64,000 nt of DNA from Streptomyces flaveolus. Its GTDB lineage: Bacteria > Actinomycetota > Actinomycetes > Streptomycetales > Streptomycetaceae. Under the pieces are notes generated by a model, which did no database searches, was not told the origin of the DNA, and saw only the letters and a program-made list of their open reading frames with translations. A program made the translations under genes and the position numbers. Below are positions 49,206 to 57,825 of this stretch, piece by piece (within the stretch, counting starts at the first letter, position 1; each line of letters begins with the position of its first letter). The stretch lies in NCBI RefSeq assembly GCF_014648815.1, contig NZ_BMRV01000006.1, positions 310,001 to 374,000 on the forward strand, given 5' to 3'.

Positions 49206-50567
49206 TCATACCTGGGCGTAGCCGAGCCGCTCCTTCGCCTCCGCCGGGTCCGCCGCTCCGTCCGGCACCCGCACGGCAGGGCGGCGAAGGTATACCGCCC
49301 AGGTGACGGCGAAGCAGACGGCGTAGTAGGCGAGGAACGCGACGAAGGCGCCGGTGCCGGAGCCGAGGGAGAGGAAGGACTGCCGGAAGGCGAGGTTGAT
49401 GGCGACGCCGCCGAGCGCGCCCACGGCGCCGATCAGCCCCATGGAGGCACCGGAGAGCCGCCGCCCGTACGCCACGGCCTCCTCCCCCGTCAGCCCCTGG
49501 GCGAGCGCCTTGTTCTGGAAGATCCCGGGGATCATCTTGAACGTCGACCCGTTGCCGAGCCCGCTGAGCACGAACAGCACCACGAACACGGCCACGAACA
49601 GCGGGAGCGACTTCGCCATGCTGGCCGCGACGAGTACGGCGGTGGCGGCGGCCATGGCGACGAAGTTCCCCAGTGTGATCCGCGCGCCGCCGTACCGGTC
49701 GGCGAGCCTGCCGCCGAGCGGCCGGATCAGGGAGCCGAGCAGCGGGCCGATGAAGGTGAGGTACGCGGCCTGGAGCGGGGTGCGCCCGAACTGGGTCTGC
49801 AGCACCTGCCCGAAGGCGAAGCTGTAGCCGATGAACGAGCCGAACGTGCCGATGTACAGCACGGCCATGATCCAGGTGTGCGCGTCCCGGGCGGCGTCCT
49901 TGGCTGCCCCGGTGTCGTTCCTGACGGACGCGAGGTTGTCCATGAAGCGGGCGGCGAGGACGGCGGCCACCAGGATCAGCGGGATGTAGATGCCGAGCAG
50001 CACCCGGGGCCCGCCGCTCGCCCCGATGATCGCCAGCGCGACGAGCTGGATGACCGGCACGCCGATGTTGCCGCCCCCGGCGTTGAGGCCGAGCGCCCAG
50101 CCCTTCTTCCGGAGCGGGAAGAAGGCGTTGATGTTGGTCATGGAGGACGCGAAGTTGCCGCCGCCGATGCCGGCCAGCAGGCCGACCAGGAGGAAGGTCG
50201 AGAAGGACGTCCCCGGCTCCATGACCGTGAAGGCCGCGACGGTCGGTACGAGCAGCAGCCCGGCGGAGATGATCGTCCAGTTCCGTCCGCCGAAGACCGC
50301 CACGGCGAAGGTGTAGGGCACCCGCACGACGGCCCCGACCAGCGTCACCACGGACGTCAGCAGGAACTTGTCGGCCGGCGTCAGCCCGTACTCCGGCCCC
50401 ATGAAGAGCACCAGCACGGACCACAGCGTCCACACCGAGAACCCGATGTGCTCGGAGAGGACGGAGAAGAACAGGTTGCGCCGGGCGATCGGCTCTCCTG
50501 TCTCCTTCCAGAAGGTCTCGTCCTCGGGATCCCAGTGCTGGATCCAGCGGCCACCAGGGACTGTCAT
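49206..50567 (-). CDS. narK: Nitrate/nitrite transporter NarK
   Basis: 453-residue MFS transporter, 12 segments. Both nitrate-signature motifs are visible: GGGNFASSMTNINAFFPLRKKGWALGLNAGGGNIGV and, later, SGLGNGSTFKMIPG. The N-terminus (RWIQHWDPEDETFWKETGEPIARRNL) is typical of NarK. GGAGG lies four bases before ATG 50567. It is upstream of the HemD-type regulator, 96 bases apart, same strand, probably one operon. Nitrate import or nitrite export. Confidence 0.93.
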   Translation of the reverse strand: MTVPGGRWIQHWDPEDETFWKETGEPIARRNLFFSVLSEHIGFSVWTLWSVLVLFMGPEYGLTPADKFLLTSVVTLVGAVVRVPYTFAVAVFGGRNWTIISAGLLLVPTVAAFTVMEPGTSFSTFLLVGLLAGIGGGNFASSMTNINAFFPLRKKGWALGLNAGGGNIGVPVIQLVALAIIGASGGPRVLLGIYIPLILVAAVLAARFMDNLASVRNDTGAAKDAARDAHTWIMAVLYIGTFGSFIGYSFAFGQVLQTQFGRTPLQAAYLTFIGPLLGSLIRPLGGRLADRYGGARITLGNFVAMAAATAVLVAASMAKSLPLFVAVFVVLFVLSGLGNGSTFKMIPGIFQNKALAQGLTGEEAVAYGRRLSGASMGLIGAVGALGGVAINLAFRQSFLSLGSGTGAFVAFLAYYAVCFAVTWAVYLRRPAVRVPDGAADPAEAKERLGYAQV

Positions 50568-50701
50568 GACGCCTCCACGCGCTCCGGGGCTCGGTTGCAC
50601 CGAAGGTAGGAAGGGCGCGTTTCGGGCCGGTGGGGCTGCGGGTGACCGGCAGGGAACGTTGCTCTCACCCGGCGCGGCGACGGGGTGAGAGGTCGGGTCG
50701 G

Positions 50702-51601
50702 TCAGCCCTGCGGGGGCTGGGGCTGCCAGTGGGGGTTCTGCTGGGGGTACGGCTGCTGCTGGGGCGGGGCGTAAGGCGCCCGGGGCTGCGGCGGGTACGG
50801 CTGTCCGTAGGGACCCTGGGCCGGGTACGGCTGCTGCGGGGCGTACGGGCCGGGAGCGGGGTGGCCATAGCCGCCCGGGGCGGGCTGACCGTAGCCACCG
50901 GGCGCGGCGGGGCCGCCGGGCGCCGGGTGGCCGCCGGGCGCCGGGTGGCCGTACGGCGTTGCGGCCACGGGGGCGGCGCCACCGAAGGGATTGCCGTGCC
51001 CGGGCAGGTGCGCCCCGGGCGGCAGGTACCTCACCCGCCCGGTCTCGTCCGCCACCGGCAGGAACCCGGCGGCCTGGAGACGGGCCGCGAACTTGGCGTT
51101 GCGCTTGCGGGTGACGAGCAGACCGACGCCCAGGAGCGCCAGGACGCCCACCCAGACGATCGCGGCCATCACGAAGTCGTCGGACTGCCCGCCGGCCCGG
51201 AAGGCGAGGACGGCGCAGCCGACGGTGACGCCGAGGGCGCCGTACCCCATCCGCTTCTCGGCGCTCTTGCCGGTGAGGTCGAAGTTGATGCGCGCCTTGA
51301 GGAGTTCGAAGGCGTCCGGCACCAGCGGCGGCACCGACACCCCGTCGCCGGCCTGCGGGTACTGCGCCCAGTTCTGCGCGGCCCGCGCCCGTGCCTGCGG
51401 GCTGGGGTCGGGCACGATCAGCATCTTGAGCTGGCTGTTGTTCCCGCCGCCCTGCCGCACGTCGGCGTACTCGTACCCGAACTGCTGGGCGACGAAGGCG
51501 AGTCGGGCCAGCTTCTTCACAGATGCCATCGCGCTGGTGACCTCGACCGGCTCGCCGCTCGCCATCAGCCGCAGCATCTTCTGTATCTGGCGCTTGCTCA
51601 T
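50702..51601 (-). CDS. Membrane protein with Pro/Tyr/Gln-rich tail
   Basis: 299 residues. The N-terminal ~110 residues are soluble (SKRQIQKMLRLMASGEPVEVTSAMASVKKLARLAF), two membrane segments lie at ~122-135 and ~143-160 (MGYGALGVTVGCAVLAF; AAIVWVGVLALLGVGLLV), and the last ~100 residues are PYGQP-like repeats. I do not recognise a function. It is on the same strand as the mat genes, 81 bases after the acyltransferase, without an obvious terminator, so it might be part of that transcript. Confidence 0.75.
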   Translation of the reverse strand: MSKRQIQKMLRLMASGEPVEVTSAMASVKKLARLAFVAQQFGYEYADVRQGGGNNSQLKMLIVPDPSPQARARAAQNWAQYPQAGDGVSVPPLVPDAFELLKARINFDLTGKSAEKRMGYGALGVTVGCAVLAFRAGGQSDDFVMAAIVWVGVLALLGVGLLVTRKRNAKFAARLQAAGFLPVADETGRVRYLPPGAHLPGHGNPFGGAAPVAATPYGHPAPGGHPAPGGPAAPGGYGQPAPGGYGHPAPGPYAPQQPYPAQGPYGQPYPPQPRAPYAPPQQQPYPQQNPHWQPQPPQG

Positions 51602-51682
51602 CCCACCGCTCCCCCGGGCCGGCTCACGCCACCCCGTTCACGTCCGCAACCGGGGCAGTCTCGCACGGGGGAGCTAAGCGCG

Positions 51683-53056
51683 TCAGCCCCGGTGCGCCGC
51701 GCCGGCCGTCCCCCGCTTCCCGGCGGAGCGCTTCGTGCCGTTCGGCCACAGCCGCGGGCTGCGCTTGGCCGCGATGTCCTCGATCCAGCCGACGGCGAGG
51801 ACCATCAGGCCGATCAGGGGCCAGACGAGCGCGAACATCCAGAGCGAGTACGCGTCCGAGAGGGCGTCCGCCGCCCGCTCGCTCTGCATGAACGGGAGCC
51901 GGTACAGCAGGTCGATGATCGGCACCGTCAGCATGATCAGCAGGTTGTGCCACAGGTAGATGGTGACCGCGCGGTTGTTGGAGAGGGTCACCAGCTTGTC
52001 CCACTTGGCCAGCCGGCCCGGGAGTTCCTGCCAGGACGGGGAGTACTGGAGGAGGATCACGACGAAGCCGAACGACCAGGCGGCCTGCGCCATCGGGATG
52101 TCGTTCAGGTCCCAGCCGTCGGGGCCCAGGTGGCCCGAGGCCCACCACAGGCCGAAGGCCATCACCAGCGAGGCGCCGGAGACGGTGACGTAGCGCGGGA
52201 TCTGCTTCAGCAGGCCCTCGTTGTGGGCGAAGCCGAGCACCCAGCAACTGCCGTACACCGCGAAATCGGTGACCGCGTTGCCCGTCTCGCCGGGGATCTT
52301 CACCAGGCCCGTGCCGACGATCGCCGTCAGCCCCAGCGGAGCGAGCAGCGTCGGCCAGGGGGCCCGGCGGAACGCCCACAGCAGCAGCGGGGACGCGAGG
52401 ACGAACCACAGGTAGGCGCGCAGGTACCACAGCGGTCCCGCGGCCTGCACGGCCCAGGTGTCGTCCAGCAGCCCCGAGGCGGACCCGCTGTGCCAGGGGT
52501 AGGGCGGCGCACCGATCGGGACGATGTAGTTGAACAGCGAGAGCAGACCCCAGGTGTCGCCGTGGTCCGGGTCCTCGGCCGGGTTCCAGCCGCTCGCGAA
52601 CATCAGCGACAGCGCGACCGCGCCGAACGCCCACATGGGCGGCAGGAGACGGCGGACGCGGCTGCGGATCACGCTCAGCGCCGGGCGTTTCAGCGAACGC
52701 GCCATCAGCGAACCGGCCAGCGCGAACATCACGCCCATCGACGGGAACAGCACCGACAGCCAGGCCCAGCCGAACAGGTGGTACACCACGACGCGGACCA
52801 GCGCGATGGAACGCAGCAGGTCGAGGTAGCGGTCGCGGCCCGGCTTCTTGGCCGCGGGGACGGCCGGCGGCGCGGCGGCCTCGGGCTCCGTCGTGCGCTG
52901 CTGCGGGACGGCGTACGGCGTTTCCGGGGCACCGCCCGGGGCCCCCGCGTACGGAGTTCCGTACGGGGCACCGCCCGGGGCCCCCGCGTACGGGGTGCCG
53001 TAGGGGCCGGCCGGTTCCGGGTTCGTCCCCGTACCGGTCGTGTATCCGTGGGTCAT
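51683..53056 (-). CDS. Acyltransferase family 3 membrane protein coupled to matAB
   Basis: 457 residues. A Pro/Gly/Tyr-rich N-terminus (first ~65) with a 13-residue tandem repeat precedes about ten membrane segments. The acyltransferase-3 pattern RYLDLLRSIALVRVVVYHLFGWAW carries the conserved Arg and His. ATG 53056 overlaps the matB stop by 4 bases (ATGA), so synthesis is coupled to MatB. In staphylococci, IcaC, of the same family, O-succinylates poly-N-acetylglucosamine; by analogy this protein may acylate the MatAB polymer. That role is inference. Confidence 0.85.
   Translation of the reverse strand: MTHGYTTGTGTNPEPAGPYGTPYAGAPGGAPYGTPYAGAPGGAPETPYAVPQQRTTEPEAAAPPAVPAAKKPGRDRYLDLLRSIALVRVVVYHLFGWAWLSVLFPSMGVMFALAGSLMARSLKRPALSVIRSRVRRLLPPMWAFGAVALSLMFASGWNPAEDPDHGDTWGLLSLFNYIVPIGAPPYPWHSGSASGLLDDTWAVQAAGPLWYLRAYLWFVLASPLLLWAFRRAPWPTLLAPLGLTAIVGTGLVKIPGETGNAVTDFAVYGSCWVLGFAHNEGLLKQIPRYVTVSGASLVMAFGLWWASGHLGPDGWDLNDIPMAQAAWSFGFVVILLQYSPSWQELPGRLAKWDKLVTLSNNRAVTIYLWHNLLIMLTVPIIDLLYRLPFMQSERAADALSDAYSLWMFALVWPLIGLMVLAVGWIEDIAAKRSPRLWPNGTKRSAGKRGTAGAAHRG
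52928..53005 (-). repeat. Tandem 39-bp repeat encoding PYGTPYAGAPGGA (two units)
   Basis: Two copies of a 39-base unit encode residues 18-30 and 31-43 of the acyltransferase. Confidence 0.8.
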
Positions 53057-55251
53057 GCCACGGGCCTCCGATCATTGCCGCTGCGCGATCGCTGGCTCGG
53101 GACCCCGCCGCCCGGGGCCTCGACGACACCGGTGCGGCGCAGCTTCTGCCAGCGCAGACGGCCACCGGTGAGCGCGGTGATCCAGGACTGGAGCAGCACG
53201 ACGTACATCAGCTGGCGGTAGAGGATCTGCTGCAGGGGCAGCGAGATCAGATGGGTCATGCGCTCGCGGTCGAGGCGGAAGGCGTACGCCGCGCAGACCG
53301 CCTGGAGGAGCAGGACGCCCAGCCAGGCCACGATCGTCTTCTGGGTCGGGCCGAACACGATGCCGTAGAGCAGGAAGATGTCGATCAGCGGCGCCAGGAG
53401 CGGGGCGACGACCATGAACAGGGAGACGAAGGGCAGGCCGACGCGGCCGAAGCGGCCCGAGGGGCCTCGTTCGATCACCGCGCGGCGGTGCTTCCAGATC
53501 GCCTGCATGGTGCCGTAGGACCAGCGGTAGCGCTGGGACCACAGCTGCTGGACGGACTCGGGGGCCTCGGTCCAGGCGCGGGCGTTCTCGGCGTAGACGA
53601 CGCGCCAGCCGGCGCGGTGCAGCGCCATGGTGACGTCGGTGTCCTCGGCGAGGGTGTCGTCGCTCATGCCGCCGAACGGCTCGAGCGCCGAGCGCCGGAA
53701 GGCACCCACGGCGCCCGGGATCGTCGGCATGCAGCGCAGGACGTCGTACATGCGGCGGTCCAGGTTGAAGCCCATCACGTACTCGATGTGCTGCCAGGCG
53801 CCGATGAGGCTGTCCTTGTTGCCGACCTTCGCGTTGCCCGCGACGGCGCCGACCTTCGGGTCGCCGAAGGGCTGGACGAGTTCGCGGACGGTGGACGGCT
53901 CGAAGACCGTGTCGCCGTCCATCATGACGACGATGTCGTGACTGGCGTTCGCCAGGCCGCGGTTGAGCGCGGCGGGCTTGCCGGCGTTGAGCTGGCGGAT
54001 CACCCGGACGTTGGGCAGGCCCATCGCCTCCACGATCCGGGCCGTGCCGTCACTGGAGCCGTCGTCGATGACGATGACCTCGACCGGGTGGTCGCTGTCC
54101 ATCAGCGAACGGACGGTGTTCTCGATGCACTTGGCCTCGTTGTACGCCGGCACCAGCACCGTCACCGGCTCGGTGACGGGCGGGCCCCAGCGGAAGTTCC
54201 TGCGGCGCACCCGGCGGGCGTGGACGCCGGACAGCAGCAGCATCAGCACGAAACGGCCGATGACCAGGGTGCCGATGATCGCCAGGCCCACCACCAGGCC
54301 GTCGGTGAGCTTCTCCGAGGCCTGGACCAGCCAGACCCACGCCTTGCCCTTCCACAGGTCGACGCCGGTCACCGGCGTCATGGCGCTGGGCGCGTCCAGG
54401 GCCTCGGTGAGGTTGTCGAACTCGTAGCCCTGCTTCTTCAGGCCGGGCAGGAACTCGTCCAGGGCCTGCACGGTCTGGTGGCGGTCGCCGCCGGAGTCGT
54501 GCATCAGGACGATGGCGCCCTTGCCGCCGTGCGGGGTGGCGCGGCGGATGATCTCCTGGACGCCGGGCTTCTGCCAGTCCTCACTGTCGGTGTTGTTGAC
54601 GACGGTGATGTACCCGCGGGAGCCGATGTACTGGGTGACCGGCCAGGACTTGTTGTCCATGGCGTCGGCGAAGGAGGAGTACGGCGGGCGGAAGAGCGAG
54701 GTGCGCACGCCGGCCGCGCCGGTGATCGCCAGCTGGTTCTGCGACAGCTCCCAGTCGATGCGCTTCTTGGACTGGAAGGAGAGGTCGGGATGGTTGAACG
54801 TGTGCAGGCCGACCTCGTGGCCCTCGTCGACCATGCGCTCGACGAGGTCCGGGTAGCGGGAGGCCATCGTGCCGGTGACGAAGAAGACCGCGTGGGCGTC
54901 GTGCTTCTTCAGCACGTCCAGCACCTTCGGGGTCCACTCCGGGTCCGGGCCGTCGTCGAAGGTGAGGACGAGGCGGTGGTCGGGCACGCTCAGGCTGTTG
55001 GTCTGGCCGCCGCGGGCGTCGATGACCGGGCCGCCCTCGAGGATCTTGTCCGGGACCTGGTCGGTGGCGGCGGGCGGCTGGACGCGGTGGTCGGCGAGGA
55101 TCTCGCTGTGCACGTAGCCGCGCAGCATGAGCATCGCCACCAGGGCGACGAGGACGAGCAGCGGCAGCAGCAGGCGCAAGGGCACGCGGCGGCGCCGAGC
55201 GCCGTCACGGGCGCCGCGGGCGGCGCCGTGACGGCGGGTGCGGGAGGCCAT
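53053..55251 (-). CDS. matB: MatB: polysaccharide deacetylase (NodB) fused to GT2 glycosyltransferase
   Basis: 732 residues. One N-terminal membrane segment (LLLPLLVLVALVAMLML). NodB domain at ~90-290 with LTFDDGPD (D99, D100) and H150/H154 in LHTFNHPDL, plus the RPPY motif. Then a GT2 domain with PAYNEAKCIENTV, VIVIDDGSSDGT, the DxD in MMDGDTVF and the processive QxxRW as QRYRW, followed by C-terminal membrane segments. This is the PgaB/PgaC pairing in one chain, for partially deacetylated poly-beta-1,6-GlcNAc. In Streptomyces, MatAB drive pellet aggregation. Start overlaps matA stop by one base; stop overlaps the acyltransferase start by four. Confidence 0.92.
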   Translation of the reverse strand: MASRTRRHGAARGARDGARRRRVPLRLLLPLLVLVALVAMLMLRGYVHSEILADHRVQPPAATDQVPDKILEGGPVIDARGGQTNSLSVPDHRLVLTFDDGPDPEWTPKVLDVLKKHDAHAVFFVTGTMASRYPDLVERMVDEGHEVGLHTFNHPDLSFQSKKRIDWELSQNQLAITGAAGVRTSLFRPPYSSFADAMDNKSWPVTQYIGSRGYITVVNNTDSEDWQKPGVQEIIRRATPHGGKGAIVLMHDSGGDRHQTVQALDEFLPGLKKQGYEFDNLTEALDAPSAMTPVTGVDLWKGKAWVWLVQASEKLTDGLVVGLAIIGTLVIGRFVLMLLLSGVHARRVRRRNFRWGPPVTEPVTVLVPAYNEAKCIENTVRSLMDSDHPVEVIVIDDGSSDGTARIVEAMGLPNVRVIRQLNAGKPAALNRGLANASHDIVVMMDGDTVFEPSTVRELVQPFGDPKVGAVAGNAKVGNKDSLIGAWQHIEYVMGFNLDRRMYDVLRCMPTIPGAVGAFRRSALEPFGGMSDDTLAEDTDVTMALHRAGWRVVYAENARAWTEAPESVQQLWSQRYRWSYGTMQAIWKHRRAVIERGPSGRFGRVGLPFVSLFMVVAPLLAPLIDIFLLYGIVFGPTQKTIVAWLGVLLLQAVCAAYAFRLDRERMTHLISLPLQQILYRQLMYVVLLQSWITALTGGRLRWQKLRRTGVVEAPGGGVPSQRSRSGNDRRPVA

Positions 55252-56618
55252 CAGAGGGTGTACTCCGGGGACAGGGAAGGGGATGTGGAGGAGTCGGCCG
55301 GCGCGGTGTCGACGGCGGGCGCGGCCTCGGCTCCGGCGGCCACCGGGGAGGTGTCGCTCGCGCCGTTCACGGTGGTGCCGCCGCCGGGGTCGGTCGTGGC
55401 GGTGCCACCGTCCGTGGGCGCGGTCGGGTCGACCGTGGTCTCGCCGCCGCCCGCCGGGGTCGACGGGTCCGTGGTCGCGGGGGGCGGCTGCTGCGTCGTC
55501 ACCGTCGGGTCCGGCTCGGCCGCGCCGCCGCCGCCCGGCTTCGGGGCGGTCGCGGACGTGGACGGCTCGGGATCGGTGCTGGTGCCCGGCTGCCGCGCGG
55601 TGCCGGAGGCGCCGGGCGCCGGGGCGTCGGCGCCGGGGGTCGTCGCCGCGCCGGTGCCGGCCGTGGGGCTGGTCTGCGGGGCGGCGCTGCCGCTCACGGA
55701 GGGCTGCGCGGACTGCGAGGGCAGCGGGGTGGTGTCGACCTGTCCGGCCGGCTTGCCCTGTTCCTGGCCGGGTACGGGCAGCCAGGGTGCGTTGGAGTTG
55801 CCCGACAGGAGCGTGGAGACGATGACGACGGCGTAGATGGCGCAGGCGCCGCCGAGGGCGATGCCGATCCGGCGGAAGCGGCGGCTGCGGCGGCCCGACT
55901 CGTCGACGAAGACCGGTCCGTCGGAGGCGTCGGAGGCGGCGTGCTTGCCGGTGCCGTTCGCGGCCGCCCGGCGGATCATGCCGTCGCCGAGCTGGACGGC
56001 GTCGAGCTGGACCGTCACCTCGTGGGGGTCGTGGGTGTGGTCGGCACCGGCGGCCGGGCGCGGGTCGATGGCGTCGGGTGCGTCCGCGTCCAGGGCGCCC
56101 GGCGTCTCCTGCCAGGGGTCGCGGAGGGCGGCGGTGGCTGGGCCGGGCGCGGGGAAGGCGCGGGTCGGGGCCGCCGGGGCCGCCAACGGGAGGATGTCCG
56201 TCCGGTCGGTGTCGCGGCGCGGTGCGTCCCCGAGCCGGTGCCCGTCGTGCCGGGGCGCTCGGCCCTGGCCTATTCGGTCCTGGCGCGTCGTGCCGCCGAA
56301 GAGGTCGACGCCCGGCTGGGGGCGGAGGACCTCCGTCTCGGCGGCACCGGTGTCGGTGCGCGGGACGTCCGTGCCCGCGCCGCTGGGGAACTCCCGGGCT
56401 CCTCCGAACCATCCGGCTCCCGCGGGCGCGCCGGATCCACCGGACACCGTGCCGGGCGCCGGGGCCGCCGCGGCGCCGGTGCCCGGGAAGGCACCGGCCG
56501 CGGGAAGCACCTGGGTGGCGTCCTGCTGCGGGTCGTGCCCCGCGACAACATCACGAGCACCGGACGTGGCGCCGGGCCACTCCGGTTGGGCGTCTTTCTG
56601 CCAGTTCTTCACGCGCAC
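55251..56618 (-). CDS. matA: MatA: single-pass membrane protein of the mat aggregation locus
   Basis: About 455 residues. A cytosolic Pro/Gly/Asp-rich part (1-~255), one membrane segment (GIALGGACAIYAVVIVSTLL), then an exposed Pro/Thr/Ser-rich tail (PAPGASGTARQPGTSTDPEP...). No enzymatic domain seen. Identified as matA mainly by position before matB and its membrane topology. GTG 56618 is chosen because a G-run lies six bases upstream; GTG 56612 is the alternative. Required, with matB, for polymer-mediated clumping of hyphae in Streptomyces. Confidence 0.75.
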   Translation of the reverse strand: MRVKNWQKDAQPEWPGATSGARDVVAGHDPQQDATQVLPAAGAFPGTGAAAAPAPGTVSGGSGAPAGAGWFGGAREFPSGAGTDVPRTDTGAAETEVLRPQPGVDLFGGTTRQDRIGQGRAPRHDGHRLGDAPRRDTDRTDILPLAAPAAPTRAFPAPGPATAALRDPWQETPGALDADAPDAIDPRPAAGADHTHDPHEVTVQLDAVQLGDGMIRRAAANGTGKHAASDASDGPVFVDESGRRSRRFRRIGIALGGACAIYAVVIVSTLLSGNSNAPWLPVPGQEQGKPAGQVDTTPLPSQSAQPSVSGSAAPQTSPTAGTGAATTPGADAPAPGASGTARQPGTSTDPEPSTSATAPKPGGGGAAEPDPTVTTQQPPPATTDPSTPAGGGETTVDPTAPTDGGTATTDPGGGTTVNGASDTSPVAAGAEAAPAVDTAPADSSTSPSLSPEYTL

Positions 56619-56773
56619 GCACTTCCCCCCGAGGGACAGTTCCGGGTGCGCGTACGACTCCGAGCACCCGTCGGCCGAACCGGCCCCCACCAGGTTCGAG
56701 CGCCCCCTGTACCACACCGTGCTCAGGCCAAGAATGTAGCGCACGCGGAGGACGTGTGGTTGCCGCGTGTCGG

Positions 56774-57742
56774 TTAATGGACGGACATCACAGCGGCGTC
56801 AGTGTCCGGAAGCCACGCTTCGGCGGGCCGGTGGAGCCACCCGTTTTCGGCCGCGACCTGGGCGGCGGCCCGGCGCAGCGCGTCGAAGGCGGGGTGCACC
56901 AGCCCCTTTCTCCAGACCAGTGAGACCGGCGACAGCGGGACCGGATCGACGAGCGGACGGACCACGGTCGAGGCCATGGCCGGAAAGCTCGCCACGGCGA
57001 GGATCGGATTGCGCGTCTTGTCCATGATCCGCTGGAACTCCTCGTCCCCGACGGCCAGCGGAAGGGGTGGCGCCACGACGATGCCGCGTCCCTCGAACAG
57101 GCGGTGCCCCAGGTCGGTCCACTCCGGCGTCCGCGGGTTGCCGGCCCCGGCGTACACGGCCTCGCCCGCCAGCGCGGCGAGCGGCACCTCGGGCAGCGGG
57201 GCCAGGGGGTGGTCCTCGGGCAGGACGACCGCCATGGGCTCGTAGCGGACCGGCTGGTGGCCCAGTCCCGCCCGCAGCGCCGGGGGAAGGCCCGCGAACC
57301 GGCCGAACGAGGCGTCGAGCCGGCCCGCGAGCAGCTCGGCGGCGGCGCCGGTCAGGCCGCTCTCGTAGCGGGCCATGAGTTCCAGCTCGGGTGCGAGCCG
57401 GCGGGCCCGTTCCAGGACCAGGCGTCCGGTGACCAGACCGGGCGAGTTGAGGTCGACCAGCAGCGGGCGGGCCTGCCCGAAGGCGGTGAGGAGGTCGTCC
57501 TGCGCCTGGAGCACGCGGCGGGCGTACGGCAGCAGCCGCTCGCCGTCGGCCGTCAGCGTCACCTGCCGGGTGGACCGGACGAACAGCTCGGCGCCCAGCT
57601 CGCGTTCCAGGCGCCGCACGTCGCGGCTGAGCGCCTGCTGGGCGACGTACAGGCGGGCCGCGGCGCGGGTGAAGTGCAGGTCCTCGGCGACGGTGACGAA
57701 GGCGCGCAGGAGACGCGGATCGAGGTGGGCGGGTGCGGGCAT
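56774..57742 (-). CDS. LysR-family transcriptional regulator
   Basis: 322 residues. N-terminal HTH LDPRLLRAFVTVAEDLHFTRAAARLYVAQQALSRDVRRLERELGAELFVRSTRQVTLT; C-terminal type-2 periplasmic-like effector domain (LARYESGLTGAAAELLAGRLDASFG, VYAGAGNPRTPEW). Divergent from an MFS gene with 83 bases between, the classic LysR arrangement. A T-N11-A-like dyad is at 57750-57772. Probably controls the exporter and itself; ligand unknown. Confidence 0.92.
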   Translation of the reverse strand: MPAPAHLDPRLLRAFVTVAEDLHFTRAAARLYVAQQALSRDVRRLERELGAELFVRSTRQVTLTADGERLLPYARRVLQAQDDLLTAFGQARPLLVDLNSPGLVTGRLVLERARRLAPELELMARYESGLTGAAAELLAGRLDASFGRFAGLPPALRAGLGHQPVRYEPMAVVLPEDHPLAPLPEVPLAALAGEAVYAGAGNPRTPEWTDLGHRLFEGRGIVVAPPLPLAVGDEEFQRIMDKTRNPILAVASFPAMASTVVRPLVDPVPLSPVSLVWRKGLVHPAFDALRRAAAQVAAENGWLHRPAEAWLPDTDAAVMSVH

Positions 57743-57749
57743 CCGGCGA

Positions 57750-57772
57750 ATTTACAACGGGAGTGCGTGAAT
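57750..57772. promoter_or_regulatory. Candidate LysR-type box between lysR and MFS gene
   Basis: ATTTAC-N11-GTGAAT, an imperfect dyad (5 of 6 matches) located 7 bases upstream of the lysR ATG and 53 bases from the MFS start. Confidence 0.4.
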
Positions 57773-57825
57773 GCGTACGGAGAAGGTGTTGGACCCCGTG
57801 ATCGGCCGCGGGTGACGGTGGGCGC

